In this document: positions 31,059 through 40,541 of the stretch, one piece after another
Numbering within the stretch: position 1 is the stretch's first letter
Layout: the number at the start of each line of letters is the position of its first letter
From: an uncultured beta proteobacterium
GTDB taxonomy: Bacteria > Pseudomonadota > Gammaproteobacteria > Burkholderiales > Burkholderiaceae_C
Assembly (NCBI GenBank): GCA_903838565.1
Contig: CAILZB010000056.1
Span: forward strand, 19,413-83,412
DNA length: 64,000 nt
Direction of reading: 5' to 3'
Program-made: the position numbers and the translations under genes
Notes under the pieces: generated by a model
Database searches by the model: none
The model's input: only the letters and a program-made list of their open reading frames with translations
Told to the model about the DNA's origin: nothing

Positions 31059-32429
31059 ATGAATAACACGCGACCTGACCACCTCCCGCAATTGAAGCGG
31101 TCCGACTTTGCGAGCGACTTTCGCTGGGGTTGCTCCACGTCGTCGTACCAGATCGAGGGCGGCGCCAATCTGGATGGGCGTGGCGAGTCGATCTGGGACC
31201 GCTTTTGCGCGACGCCGGGTCACATCCGCGATGGCTCCAGCGGCGCCGTGGCCTGCGACCATTACCATCTCTGGCCGCAGGATCTGGATCTGGCGCGCGA
31301 GTTGGGAACCAACGCCTACCGCTTTTCCATCGCCTGGCCGCGCATCTTCGCCCAGGGTCGCGGCAAGACGCCGAACCCTAAGGGACTTGATTTCTATTCG
31401 CGCCTGGTCGACGGCATGTTGGAGCGCGGGCTCGAGCCCTGGGTCACGCTCTACCACTGGGATTTGCCGCAGGCACTGCAAGAGCAGGGCGGCTGGGCGA
31501 ATCGCGACACCATTGACGCGTTTGTCGAATACACGGACGTGGTGAGCCGCCATTTGGGCGACCGCATCCAGAACTGGATCACGCACAACGAACCCTGGTG
31601 CACGGCGTTCCACGGCAACTACGAGGGCGTGCACGCGCCCGGCCTGAAGGACTTCAAGACGGCGCTGCAGGTGAGTCACAACGTGCTGGTGTCCCATGGC
31701 CTTGCCATCCCGGTGATCCGTCGCAACGTGCCGAATGCCCGCATCGGTGCCGCCTTGAGCCTGCATCCGCTCAAGGCGGCGTCGGACAGTGCCGCAGACA
31801 TCGCGGCAACGGCGCGGCACGACGGCTTGCGCAACCGCTGGTTTCTGGATCCGCTGCATGGCAGAGGCTATCCGGCCGACGTCTGGGCGATTCTGGGAGA
31901 CAGCGCACCGGCGGTGCAGGACGGTGACCTGAATGCGATCGCCACGCCCACGGATTTCCTGGGCGTGAACTACTACTTCCCCGAGATCGTGGCCGACGCG
32001 CCCGGCGTGGGTGTGATGTCAACGCGGGTCATCGAGACCAAAAACGTGGAGCGTACGGCTTTTGGCTGGGAGGTCTCGCCCGAAGGCATGGTGACGTTGC
32101 TCGAGCGCGTGGCCCGCGACTACAAGCCTGCTGAAATCTATTTGACCGAGAACGGCTCCACCTACGACGACGTGGTGGGCTCGGACGGCCAGATCGACGA
32201 TCAGCAGCGGCGCAGTTATCTGGTGCGCCATCTGGCGGCAGCACGAGAAATCGTAGCCAAGGGCATCCCGGTGAAGGGCTATTTCGCCTGGAGCCTGCTG
32301 GACAATTTCGAATGGGCCGAGGGCTATATTCGTCGCTTCGGTCTGACGCATGTGGACTTTCAGACCCAGCAGCGCCGACTCAAGGCCAGCGGCAAGTGGT
32401 ACCGGGAGTTTTTGCGAGGAGACAAATGA
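31059..32429 (+). CDS. Glycoside hydrolase family 1 beta-glucosidase
   Basis: A 456-residue cytoplasmic enzyme with no signal peptide. FRWGCSTSSYQIEGG and CDHYHLWPQDLDLARELGTNAYRFSIAWPR are typical openings. The acid/base Glu178 is in THNEPWC and the nucleophile Glu364 in YLTENGST. It would hydrolyse imported beta-gluco-oligosaccharides to glucose. ATG 31059 is chosen over far upstream starts because it follows the operator and gives the usual N-terminus. The binding protein gene overlaps its stop by four bases, so GH1 and the ABC transporter form one operon. Confidence 0.93.
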   Translation: MNNTRPDHLPQLKRSDFASDFRWGCSTSSYQIEGGANLDGRGESIWDRFCATPGHIRDGSSGAVACDHYHLWPQDLDLARELGTNAYRFSIAWPRIFAQGRGKTPNPKGLDFYSRLVDGMLERGLEPWVTLYHWDLPQALQEQGGWANRDTIDAFVEYTDVVSRHLGDRIQNWITHNEPWCTAFHGNYEGVHAPGLKDFKTALQVSHNVLVSHGLAIPVIRRNVPNARIGAALSLHPLKAASDSAADIAATARHDGLRNRWFLDPLHGRGYPADVWAILGDSAPAVQDGDLNAIATPTDFLGVNYYFPEIVADAPGVGVMSTRVIETKNVERTAFGWEVSPEGMVTLLERVARDYKPAEIYLTENGSTYDDVVGSDGQIDDQQRRSYLVRHLAAAREIVAKGIPVKGYFAWSLLDNFEWAEGYIRRFGLTHVDFQTQQRRLKASGKWYREFLRGDK

Positions 32430-33664
32430 TGTTGACTTTGAAAAGATGTGCGCTCGTTGCGGCGCTCACACTGACCTTGGGCGCCACCGCGCAGGCCGCG
32501 GCACCCAAGGCCGAGGTGATTCACTGGTGGACTTCGGGCGGCGAATCCGCTGCCGTGAAGGTGTTTTCCGAGGCCTATACCGCCACCGGCGGTGTCTGGG
32601 TGGACACGGCCGTCGCCCTGGGCGAGCAGGCGCGCTCCGTGGCGATCAACCGCATCGTCGGCGGCAACCCACCGACGATGGCGCAGTTCAATACGTCCAA
32701 GCAATTCCTGGACGTGGTCGAGCAGGGCATGCTCAACAACGTGGACGAAGTCGCGATCCGCGATGGCTGGGACAAGTTCCTCCCCGAGACCGTGCTCAAC
32801 GTGGTGAAGGTCAAGGGCCACTACTACGCGGCTCCGGTCGACATCCACATGCCGACCTGGATCTGGTACTCCAAGGCCGCGTTCAAGAAGGCCGGCATCG
32901 CCACCGAGCCCAAGAGCATGGACGAATTGTTCGCGGCTCTGGACAAGCTCAAGGCGGCGGGGCTGATAGCGCTGGCGCATGGCGGCCAGCCCTGGCAGGA
33001 GAACACCGTCTTCACGGCCGTGCTGGCGAATGTGGGCGGGACCGACCTGTACCTGAAGGTGTTGCGCGACCGGGACCCGAAGGTGATTCTTGGCGATGAT
33101 TTCAAGAAGGTGCTGCTCGCGTACAAGCGTCTGCAGTCCTACGTGGACAAGGGCTCACCCGGGCGCAACTGGAACGACGCCACGGCGCTGCTGATCACGG
33201 GCAAGGCGGGTGTGCAGATCATGGGCGACTGGGCCAAGGGCGAATTCACGTTGGCGCACCAGGTGCCGGGCAAGGACTACGGCTGCATTGCGGGCTTCGG
33301 TGCCAAGTCGCCCTACATCATCCAGGGCGACGTGTTCGTCTTTCCCAAGACCACGAACCCTGAGCAGATCAAGGCGCAGAAGGTGCTGGCCGGTCTGATG
33401 CTCGCGCCCGCGACGCAGGTGGCGTTCAGCAACAAGAAGGGTTCCATCCCTGTACGCACCGATGTCGATTCTTCAAAGATGGATATCTGCGCTCAGCAGG
33501 GTTTGGCCATCATGAAGGACAAGTCGCGCCAGCTCGGCAACGGCGAGGTCTATTTGAACCCGGACCAGAACGGCTCCATGGCTGACATCCTGACCACCTA
33601 CTGGAACAAGGCTGTTCCGGTGGAAAAGGTGCAGAAGGACATTGCCGCTGCGCTGAAGAACTGA
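32426..33664 (+). CDS. Sugar ABC transporter substrate-binding protein (CUT1, GtsA-like)
   Basis: A 412-residue periplasmic protein with a signal peptide ending ATAQAA. EVIHWWTSGGESAAVKVF at the start of the mature part and IVGGNPPTMAQFNTSKQFLDV resemble the glucose/mannose-binding GtsA group. It would capture mono- or oligosaccharides released from beta-glucan. Start ATG 32426 (or 32429) overlaps the GH1 stop and follows GAGGAG. The two permease genes and the ATPase follow in order. Confidence 0.9.
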   Translation: MMLTLKRCALVAALTLTLGATAQAAAPKAEVIHWWTSGGESAAVKVFSEAYTATGGVWVDTAVALGEQARSVAINRIVGGNPPTMAQFNTSKQFLDVVEQGMLNNVDEVAIRDGWDKFLPETVLNVVKVKGHYYAAPVDIHMPTWIWYSKAAFKKAGIATEPKSMDELFAALDKLKAAGLIALAHGGQPWQENTVFTAVLANVGGTDLYLKVLRDRDPKVILGDDFKKVLLAYKRLQSYVDKGSPGRNWNDATALLITGKAGVQIMGDWAKGEFTLAHQVPGKDYGCIAGFGAKSPYIIQGDVFVFPKTTNPEQIKAQKVLAGLMLAPATQVAFSNKKGSIPVRTDVDSSKMDICAQQGLAIMKDKSRQLGNGEVYLNPDQNGSMADILTTYWNKAVPVEKVQKDIAAALKN

Positions 33665-33680
33665 GCTTTTCACGCTGTCC

Positions 33681-34577
33681 ATGAAGATCAAACCCAAACA
33701 GCTGCTGCGCCAGCTTATCACCTGGACCGCGCTGTTGCCCATGGCGACCACGGTGCTCGTGGCCTACCTGGGAACGGTGCTGTGGTCGCTCAGGGTGTCG
33801 ATGAGCAATTCGCGCACCTTTCCCTCGGACGACTTTGTGGGACTGGCGCAATTCGAGCGCCTGTTCGACAACGAGCGCTGGATCCTGTCGCTGCAGAACC
33901 TGGCACTGTACGGCGTGCTCTTCATCCTGGCCTGCATGACCATCGGCTTCCTGCTGGCGGTCTTCATCGACCAGAAGGTGATGGCCGAAGGCGCGCTGCG
34001 CACGGTCTTTCTCTACCCGTACGCGATGTCGTTTGTCGCCACCGGCCTGGTCTGGCAGTGGATGCTCAACCCCGGTAACGGCATCCAGCAGGCGGTGCGC
34101 CTGATGGGCTATCCGGACTTCACTTTCGACTGGATCATCGACCAGGAGATGGTGATGTACACGATCGTCATCGCCACCGTTTGGCAGGCCTCGGGCCTGG
34201 TGATGGCGCTGTTGCTCGCCGGGTTGCGCGGCATCGACGAGGAGATCTGGAAGGCGGCGCGCATCGACGGCATCCCCACCTGGCGCGTTTACCTCTCGAT
34301 CGTGCTGCCGATGCTCGGGCCGTCTGTTGCGACGGTGTTCGTGCTGCTCTCCACCGCCGTGATCAAGCTCTTTGACGCCGTGGCGGCGATGACGCAGGGC
34401 GGTCCGGGAACGGCGAGCGAGGTGCCAGCCAAGTTCATCATGGATTACCTGTTCGGCCGCGCCAACATCGCGCTGGCCTCGGCTGCGTCGATCGTGATGC
34501 TGCTCACGGTGCTGGCCCTGCTGGCGCCGCTGTTGTACGTGCGCAGCCGCTCCAACCGTCAGGAGGCGGACAAATGA
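33681..34577 (+). CDS. Sugar ABC transporter permease 1 (MalF/GtsB type)
   Basis: A 298-residue inner-membrane protein with about six membrane segments. The EAA loop that docks the ATPase is EEIWKAARIDGIPTWRVYLSIVLP at about residues 190-213. It starts 16 bp after the binding protein gene and overlaps the second permease by four bases. It forms the channel with that protein. Confidence 0.9.
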   Translation: MKIKPKQLLRQLITWTALLPMATTVLVAYLGTVLWSLRVSMSNSRTFPSDDFVGLAQFERLFDNERWILSLQNLALYGVLFILACMTIGFLLAVFIDQKVMAEGALRTVFLYPYAMSFVATGLVWQWMLNPGNGIQQAVRLMGYPDFTFDWIIDQEMVMYTIVIATVWQASGLVMALLLAGLRGIDEEIWKAARIDGIPTWRVYLSIVLPMLGPSVATVFVLLSTAVIKLFDAVAAMTQGGPGTASEVPAKFIMDYLFGRANIALASAASIVMLLTVLALLAPLLYVRSRSNRQEADK

Positions 34578-35467
34578 ACCACGCCGCCACACTCCCGCGC
34601 GCCGCCCGGCGGCCCTGGCGTTTCAGCCCGGCGCGCGTCGGCGTCTATGCCTTTCTGATCACGGCGGCCGCCTTCTTCCTGATGCCGCTGTACATCATGC
34701 TGGTGACCTCGTTCAAGACCATGGACGAGATCCGTCTCGGCAATATCTTTGCGTTCCCGGTGGCGATCACGGTCGAGCCCTGGGTCACGGCCTGGACCTC
34801 GGCCTGCACCGGCGTTTCGTGCGAAGGCATTCGTGGCGGCTTCTGGAACTCGGTATGGATCGTGATCCCCAGCACCATCCTGCCGATCCTGCTGGGCGCG
34901 CTCAACGGCTACGCGCTGTCGTTCTGGAAGCCGCGCGGTGCGAATGCCTTGTTCGCCGTCCTGATGCTGGGCGCCTTCATTCCGGTGCAGGTGATGATGT
35001 TCCCGCTGGTGCGGATTCTGGCCACGCTGGGCCTGTTCAGCTCGCTGCCGGGCATCGTCGTGATCCACATCATCTTCAGCATGCCGGTGATGACGCTGCT
35101 GTTTCGCAACTACTACCAATCGATTCCGCAGGAGCTGTTCAAGGCCGCGCGCATCGATGGCGGCGGCTTCATCCGCATCTTTGTGCAATTGATGCTGCCC
35201 ATGTCCACGCCCATCATCATCGTGGCGGCCATCATGCAGGTCACGGGCGTGTGGAACGACTACATCCTGGGCCTGGTGTTCGCAGGGCGCGACAACCTGC
35301 CGATGACGGTGCAGCTCAACAACGTGATCAACACCACGACCGGCACGCGGCTTTACAACGTGAACATGGCGGCCACGATCCTGACTTCGCTGGTGCCGCT
35401 CACGATCTATTTTGTTTCCGGGCGCTGGTTTGTGCGCGGTATTGCCGCCGGTGCGGTAAAGGGGTAA
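34574..35467 (+). CDS. Sugar ABC transporter permease 2 (MalG/GtsC type)
   Basis: A 297-residue inner-membrane protein with six predicted membrane segments. The EAA loop is QELFKAARIDGGGFIRIFVQLMLP. The N-terminus is basic (PRAARRPWRFSPARVG), followed by the first helix. ATGA overlap with the preceding permease gene and a two-base gap to the ATPase gene show tight coupling. Confidence 0.9.
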   Translation: MNHAATLPRAARRPWRFSPARVGVYAFLITAAAFFLMPLYIMLVTSFKTMDEIRLGNIFAFPVAITVEPWVTAWTSACTGVSCEGIRGGFWNSVWIVIPSTILPILLGALNGYALSFWKPRGANALFAVLMLGAFIPVQVMMFPLVRILATLGLFSSLPGIVVIHIIFSMPVMTLLFRNYYQSIPQELFKAARIDGGGFIRIFVQLMLPMSTPIIIVAAIMQVTGVWNDYILGLVFAGRDNLPMTVQLNNVINTTTGTRLYNVNMAATILTSLVPLTIYFVSGRWFVRGIAAGAVKG

Positions 35468-35469
35468 GC

Positions 35470-36543
35470 ATGTCTAGCGTCGGTATTCGCAATCTATGTA
35501 TCCGCTTTGGCGACAACGAAGTCATCAAGGACCTCAATCTGGACGTGGTCGAGAGCGAGTTTCTGGTGTTGCTCGGGCCTTCGGGCTGCGGCAAGTCCAC
35601 GCTGTTGCACAGCATCGCCGGCCTGATCGACGTGGCCGAAGGCAGTATCGACATCGGCGGCACCGACATGACCTGGGCCGACCCCACGGACCGCAACATC
35701 GGCATGGTGTTCCAGTCGTACGCGCTTTATCCGACGATGAGCGTGGAGCGCAACATGTCCTTCGGGCTGCGCATCAAGGGTCTGCCCAAGGCCGAGATCG
35801 AGCGCCGCGTGAGCCGCGTGGCCGAGATGCTGCAACTGCAGCCGCTGCTGAACCGCAAACCCTCGCAACTCTCGGGTGGCCAGCGTCAGCGGGTGGCGAT
35901 TGGGCGCGCGCTGGTGCGCGAGGCTGGCGTCTTTTTGTTCGATGAGCCGTTGTCGAACCTGGATGCGAAGCTGCGCGCCGAGCTGCGGCGCGAACTCAAG
36001 CTGCTGCACAAGAAGCTGCGCTCCACCATGATCTATGTGACGCACGACCAGGTCGAAGCCATGACGCTGGCCACGCGCATCGTGGTCATGCGCGCCGGCA
36101 AGATCCAGCAGATCGGCGCACCCGATCTCGTGTACGAAAGACCGGAGAACCTGTTTGTCGCCGGCTTCCTCGGTTCGCCGGGGATGAATCTGTTGAACGG
36201 GCGGCTCAAGGCCGCTGGCGATTCGTTCCAGTTCGTCTCGGACAACCTGACGCTGGATCTGGCGGCCTACGCCTTTGGCGCACCGCACGGCGCCGGGGTG
36301 GATGTGGTCCTGGGGATTCGACCGGAGAATCTGCTGATCCACGCCGCCGGCGAACTGCAGGGAACCGTGTCGCTGATCGAACCCATGGGCAACCACCACG
36401 TGGTGTGGGTGGATTTCGGCGGCCATCTGCTGTCTTCGGTGGTTTCGGGCGCGCTCGAATGCCGCGTGGATGAGCGTGTCAATTTCAGCATCGACCTGGG
36501 TCGGATTTCGCTGTTCGAGCGGGCATCCGAGCAGCGTTTGTGA
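35470..36543 (+). CDS. Sugar ABC transporter ATP-binding protein (MalK/UgpC/GtsD type)
   Basis: A 357-residue ATPase from ATG 35470. Walker A is GPSGCGKST, the Q-loop FQSYALYP, signature LSGGQRQRVAIGRAL, Walker B VFLFDEPLSNLD and the switch His in VTHDQVEAM. The C-terminal third is the TOBE/OB regulatory domain of the MalK group (VVLGIRPENLLI). It powers the two permeases. The GH30 gene follows seven bases later. Confidence 0.93.
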   Translation: MSSVGIRNLCIRFGDNEVIKDLNLDVVESEFLVLLGPSGCGKSTLLHSIAGLIDVAEGSIDIGGTDMTWADPTDRNIGMVFQSYALYPTMSVERNMSFGLRIKGLPKAEIERRVSRVAEMLQLQPLLNRKPSQLSGGQRQRVAIGRALVREAGVFLFDEPLSNLDAKLRAELRRELKLLHKKLRSTMIYVTHDQVEAMTLATRIVVMRAGKIQQIGAPDLVYERPENLFVAGFLGSPGMNLLNGRLKAAGDSFQFVSDNLTLDLAAYAFGAPHGAGVDVVLGIRPENLLIHAAGELQGTVSLIEPMGNHHVVWVDFGGHLLSSVVSGALECRVDERVNFSIDLGRISLFERASEQRL

Positions 36544-36550
36544 GGAAGCC

Positions 36551-38002
36551 ATGAAATACAAGGACAAGGGAATTCTGGCGCGCTGGTTTTCTTTGCTGGC
36601 GCTGCTGACGGTGACCAGCGCCATGGCACAGCCTGTGGCGCGCCCGGAGGTGGCAGTTCAGGCTTGGGAAACATGGACCGATCAGAGCAAGCTGCTGTCG
36701 CCGGTGGCTGGCATTTCGTTTGGCAACAAGGCGCCTTTGCCGCTGGACATCACGGTGGATGCGAGCCGGCGCTACCAGGAGATGGTGGGTTTTGGCGCGA
36801 GCATCACCGACGCGTCGGCCTGGTTGATCCAGAACCGCATGAGCGCAGCGCAGCGCCAGGCGCTGATGCAGGATCTTTTTGGCAAGTCGCCGGGACTGGG
36901 GTTGAGCTTCACGCGCCTGACCATAGGCGCGTCCGACTTTTCGATGAAGCACTATTCGCTGGACGACATGCCCAAGGGCCAGACCGATGAAGCGCTGACG
37001 CATTTTTCCATCGATCCCATGCGCGCCGACGTGCTGCCGGTGGTCAAGAGCGCGCTGGCGATCAATCCCCAACTCAAGATCATGGCTTCGCCCTGGAGCG
37101 CTCCGGGCTGGATGAAGACCAGCGACAGCCTGATCCAGGGACGGCTGCGGCCGCAGGCCTACGACGCCTTTGCGCGTTACCTGGGCAAGTTCGCCGACGC
37201 CCTGGAGGCCGAAGGCTTGCCGCTGTTTGCGCTGACCTTGCAGAACGAGCCGAACGACGAGCCCGGTGACTACCCCGGCATGCGGGTCGATGCGGCCAGC
37301 CGGGCCCAGTTCATCGGCGGCCATCTGGGGCCGGTGCTGGCGCAACGTGCCAAGCCGGTGCGCATCCTCGACTGGGACCACAACTGGATCGACCCCCAGT
37401 CGCCGCTGGACGTGCTGGCGGACCCGAAGGCGAGGGCGTTTGTGTCCGGTGTCGCCTGGCACTGCTACATGAGCGACGATGTCGCCGCGCAGTCCCGGGT
37501 GCACGACGCCTATCCTGACAAGGAAACCTATTTCACCGAATGTTCGGGCGGCGAGTGGAAACCGCATTGGCGCGAGACCCTGCCGTGGTTCATGCGCTAC
37601 CTGATCATTGGTACTACCCGCAACTGGGCCAAGGGCGTGCTGCTGTGGAACCTCGCGTTGGACGAGAACTATGGCCCGCACCTGGGCGGCTGCAACGATT
37701 GCCGCGGCGTGGTCACCATCAACTCCAAAACCGGCGAGGTGACGCGCAATTTTGACTACTACGCGCTGGCGCACGCCAGCCGCTTTGTGCGGCTCGGGGC
37801 ACACCGCATCGCGTCCAGCTCGGGCGAGGGTCGACTGGAAAGTGTCGCTTTCCAGAACGCCGACGACAACTCGATCGTGCTGATCGTGGCGAACCTGGCG
37901 GCGAACACGCGCCAGTTCTCGGTGAGCATGGGTGGGCGCAGTTTCGCGCACGAGATGCCCGGTGCCAGCGTCGCCACCTTCGTCTGGAACGCGCCTCGCT
38001 GA
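36551..38002 (+). CDS. Glycoside hydrolase family 30, probable beta-1,6-glucanase
   Basis: A 483-residue secreted enzyme with a signal peptide ending SAMAQP (about residue 27). The GH30 barrel shows YQEMVGFGASITDASAWLI, LRLTIGASDF-like FTRLTIGASDFS, MASPWSAPGWMKT, acid/base Glu233 in LQNEPND and nucleophile Glu330 in FTECSGG. The family includes glucosylceramidases and endo-beta-1,6-glucanases; the locus favours action on beta-1,6 branches of laminarin-like glucan, which is inference. ATG 36551 follows GAGGAAG. It closes the GH1-ABC-GH30 operon. Confidence 0.88.
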   Translation: MKYKDKGILARWFSLLALLTVTSAMAQPVARPEVAVQAWETWTDQSKLLSPVAGISFGNKAPLPLDITVDASRRYQEMVGFGASITDASAWLIQNRMSAAQRQALMQDLFGKSPGLGLSFTRLTIGASDFSMKHYSLDDMPKGQTDEALTHFSIDPMRADVLPVVKSALAINPQLKIMASPWSAPGWMKTSDSLIQGRLRPQAYDAFARYLGKFADALEAEGLPLFALTLQNEPNDEPGDYPGMRVDAASRAQFIGGHLGPVLAQRAKPVRILDWDHNWIDPQSPLDVLADPKARAFVSGVAWHCYMSDDVAAQSRVHDAYPDKETYFTECSGGEWKPHWRETLPWFMRYLIIGTTRNWAKGVLLWNLALDENYGPHLGGCNDCRGVVTINSKTGEVTRNFDYYALAHASRFVRLGAHRIASSSGEGRLESVAFQNADDNSIVLIVANLAANTRQFSVSMGGRSFAHEMPGASVATFVWNAPR

Positions 38003-38034
38003 AGCCTGCCTGCGGTTGCGATGACAATAGCGCC

Positions 38035-38787
38035 ATGCAACTGCAAGAAGTTCTCTACAGCCAGGGTTTTGGCACGCGCCGGGTCTGCGCCGGTCTGATC
38101 CAGCAGGGCCGGGTTCAGGTCTATCCGGGCCCCTCGGACAGCGCGCCTGTCACCGTCACCGACGCCGCCGCCGAAGTGGTCGCGCCGGGTCTGCGCTTCA
38201 CGGTGCAGGGCGTGCCCTGGGAATACCACGAATACGCCTACCTGATGCTGCACAAGCCCGCTGGGACGGAATGCTCGCAAAAGCCTTCCACCTATCCGGC
38301 GATCTACACCTTGCTGCCGCCACCGCTGCGCCAGCGCCCGCAAAAGGGGCCGGTGCAGGGCGTGCAGGCGGTGGGGCGGCTGGATCAGGACACGACCGGA
38401 CTGCTGCTGCTGACCGACGACGGCAAGTTCATCCATCGCCTGAACTCGCCGCGCCACCATGTGCCCAAGGTGTACGAGGTCACGACCAAACATGCGCTGG
38501 ATGCGAGCCAGGTGCAAAAGCTGCTCGACGGCGTGGTGCTGGACGACGACCCGAAGCCAGTGCGCGCCGCCGCCTGCGAGGCGGTTGGGGAGCATCACCT
38601 GCGCCTGACCCTGACCGAGGGCAAGTACCACCAGGTCAAGCGGATGCTGGCAGCGGTGGGCAACCGGGTCGAGGGACTGCACCGGTCGCAGATCGGCTCG
38701 CTGTTGCTTCCCGCCGACCTGGCGCCGGGGCAGTGGCGCTGGCTGGGCGCTGTGGATCTGCAAGCTGTAGGGTATGCGGCGGGATGA
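38035..38787 (+). CDS. rsuA: 16S rRNA pseudouridine(516) synthase RsuA
   Basis: A 250-residue enzyme of the RsuA/RluB/E/F group. An N-terminal S4 RNA-binding domain (residues 1-60) precedes the catalytic domain with MLHKPAGTECS, and GRLDQDTTGLLLLTDDG, whose Asp is the catalytic residue. EGKYHQVKRMLAAVGNRVEGLHR matches E. coli RsuA closely. It converts a uridine of 16S rRNA to pseudouridine. Its TGA overlaps the next ATG by four bases. Confidence 0.88.
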   Translation: MQLQEVLYSQGFGTRRVCAGLIQQGRVQVYPGPSDSAPVTVTDAAAEVVAPGLRFTVQGVPWEYHEYAYLMLHKPAGTECSQKPSTYPAIYTLLPPPLRQRPQKGPVQGVQAVGRLDQDTTGLLLLTDDGKFIHRLNSPRHHVPKVYEVTTKHALDASQVQKLLDGVVLDDDPKPVRAAACEAVGEHHLRLTLTEGKYHQVKRMLAAVGNRVEGLHRSQIGSLLLPADLAPGQWRWLGAVDLQAVGYAAG

Positions 38788-39614
38788 GATCGTTAAGCCT
38801 GATGCATGAGCCCGCGCGGCGCGCCATCTGCGCAATCCTTTTACTGAGTCTGGGCGTTAACTGGGCGCTGGCTGCGTCCTGTTCGAAGCCGCTCTATTTG
38901 ACCTTCGACGCAGGCCACATGGATGCCGCACCGCTCGTGGCCGAGGTGCTCAAGCGCCAGCAGGTCCAGGTCACTTTTTTTGCGTCGAACGAAGCGACAC
39001 GGGAAGGCGGAGGTGCCTTGAGCAACCATTGGGCACCCTGGTGGAAAGAGCGCGCCGCCGAAGGCCATGAGTTCGCCTCCAATACCTACGATCAGGTGGT
39101 CTGGCGCGCCGACGAGCGCAGCGTCGAGCCGCGCTTTCGCGTGCAGCCCATGGTGGGAGCGTTTGCGCACCGCGAATTCACCTGGGATGCAAAGAAGTAT
39201 TGCGCCCAGGTGGCGTACGCGAACGAGCGTTTGGAGGATTTCACCGGCAAGAAGGCGCTGCCGCTGTTTCGTGCACCTCAGGGCAAGACGTCGCGCAAGC
39301 TGCTGGCGGCCACGCAGGCCTGCGGCTTTGCGCACGTGGGCTGGTCCGCGGCGGGCCTGCTGGGCGACGAGCTGCCGAGCGAGCGCTTCAGCAATGAGGC
39401 GCTGCTGAAGAAGTCACTGCGCGACATCCGATCGGGCGATATCCTGATGGCCCATCTGGGTGTCTGGACGCGCAAGGACGCCTGGGCGCCAGCGGTGCTG
39501 GAGCCGCTGATCGTGGGCTTGAAGGAGCGGGGATTCTGCTTCGAGACATTGCGCCAGCACCCGGCCTACCGGGACTGGATCGCACAGTCCGAGCATTTGC
39601 CGGCCAAACCGTGA
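38784..39614 (+). CDS. Polysaccharide deacetylase family protein (NodB-like), secreted
   Basis: A 276-residue protein with a hydrophobic signal (AICAILLLSLGVNWALAASC). LYLTFDAGHMDAAPLVAEVLKR is motif 1 of the NodB fold, with Ala in place of the second Asp of TFDDG. The His-x3-His metal motif of classical NodB is not clear (EFASNTYD takes its position), while FRAPQGKTSRKL is motif 3. Such changes occur in members acting on unusual substrates, or in inactive ones. It starts at ATG 38784, overlapping the rsuA stop (MHEPARR at 38802 is an alternative start). Confidence 0.8.
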   Translation: MRSLSLMHEPARRAICAILLLSLGVNWALAASCSKPLYLTFDAGHMDAAPLVAEVLKRQQVQVTFFASNEATREGGGALSNHWAPWWKERAAEGHEFASNTYDQVVWRADERSVEPRFRVQPMVGAFAHREFTWDAKKYCAQVAYANERLEDFTGKKALPLFRAPQGKTSRKLLAATQACGFAHVGWSAAGLLGDELPSERFSNEALLKKSLRDIRSGDILMAHLGVWTRKDAWAPAVLEPLIVGLKERGFCFETLRQHPAYRDWIAQSEHLPAKP

Positions 39615-39656
39615 CAGCCTGAGCATGACTGCGTTGGACCCGCTATCCTTGGCTGC

Positions 39657-40541
39657 ATGAGCAAGCTTCTCGATTCCTTCTGGCGCGCGCTGGTCTACTG
39701 CCTGCATCCGCGCGTGATGCTGCTCTCGCTCGTTCCGCTGCTGCTGATGGCGCTGCTGTGCGTCGGCCTGGGTTACTTTTTCTGGGACAGCGCGCTCGAC
39801 AGCGTGCGTTCGGCCCTGGAGTCCTCGCCCTGGCTGCAGACCCTGTGGCACTGGTTCGAAAGTCTGGGCATCGGCGCTCTCAAGACCGTGATGGCGCCGC
39901 TGATGGTGATCTTTGTGGCCACGCCCGTGATCGTCATGCTGACGCTGGTGGTGGTGGCGGGGCTGATGACGCCTGCCGTCGTGTCGCTGGTGGCCAGTCG
40001 CAGGTTCCCGGCGCTGCAAAGGCGCCGTGGTGCCTCCTGGTTTGCCTCCCTGCTGTGGTCCCTGGGATCGGTGGCGATGGCCGCACTGGCGCTGATCATT
40101 TCGCTGCCGCTGTGGCTGGTGCCGCCGCTGATTCTGGTGCTTCCACCGCTGATCTGGGGCTGGCTGACGTATCGCGTGATGGCCTTCGATGCGCTGGCTG
40201 ACCATGCCAGCCAGGACGAACGACGCGAGATCTTCAAACGCCATCGCCTGACATTGCTGGCCATGGGCCTGCTCACCGGCACCCTGGGCGCAGCGCCCGG
40301 CCTGGTGTGGGCCTCGGGCGCCATGTTCGCGGTCTACTTTGTGCCGCTGCTTCCGGTGGCGATCTGGATCTACATCCTGGTCTTTTCCTTTTCCTCGCTC
40401 TGGTTTGCGCACTACTGCCTGGATGCTCTGCAGGCATTGCGCACGCAAGGCGCCGCGTTGCCAGGCGGCGACGTCATCGACATTTCATCCACGGAAATCC
40501 TTCATGAACCCCCATCAGCCGCTTCCCTTTCAGCCCCTTGA
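39657..40541 (+). CDS. EI24 domain-containing membrane protein (CysZ-like)
   Basis: A 294-residue membrane protein with several hydrophobic helices (about 18-45, 80-112, 130-165, 200-250). The opening LDSFWRALVYCLHPRVMLLSLVPLLL is the usual EI24/CysZ N-terminus, and YRVMAFDALADHASQDER is the conserved cytoplasmic segment. CysZ members move sulfate, but for this betaproteobacterial group the substrate is unknown. The next gene starts inside it (38-bp overlap). Confidence 0.85.
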   Translation: MSKLLDSFWRALVYCLHPRVMLLSLVPLLLMALLCVGLGYFFWDSALDSVRSALESSPWLQTLWHWFESLGIGALKTVMAPLMVIFVATPVIVMLTLVVVAGLMTPAVVSLVASRRFPALQRRRGASWFASLLWSLGSVAMAALALIISLPLWLVPPLILVLPPLIWGWLTYRVMAFDALADHASQDERREIFKRHRLTLLAMGLLTGTLGAAPGLVWASGAMFAVYFVPLLPVAIWIYILVFSFSSLWFAHYCLDALQALRTQGAALPGGDVIDISSTEILHEPPSAASLSAP

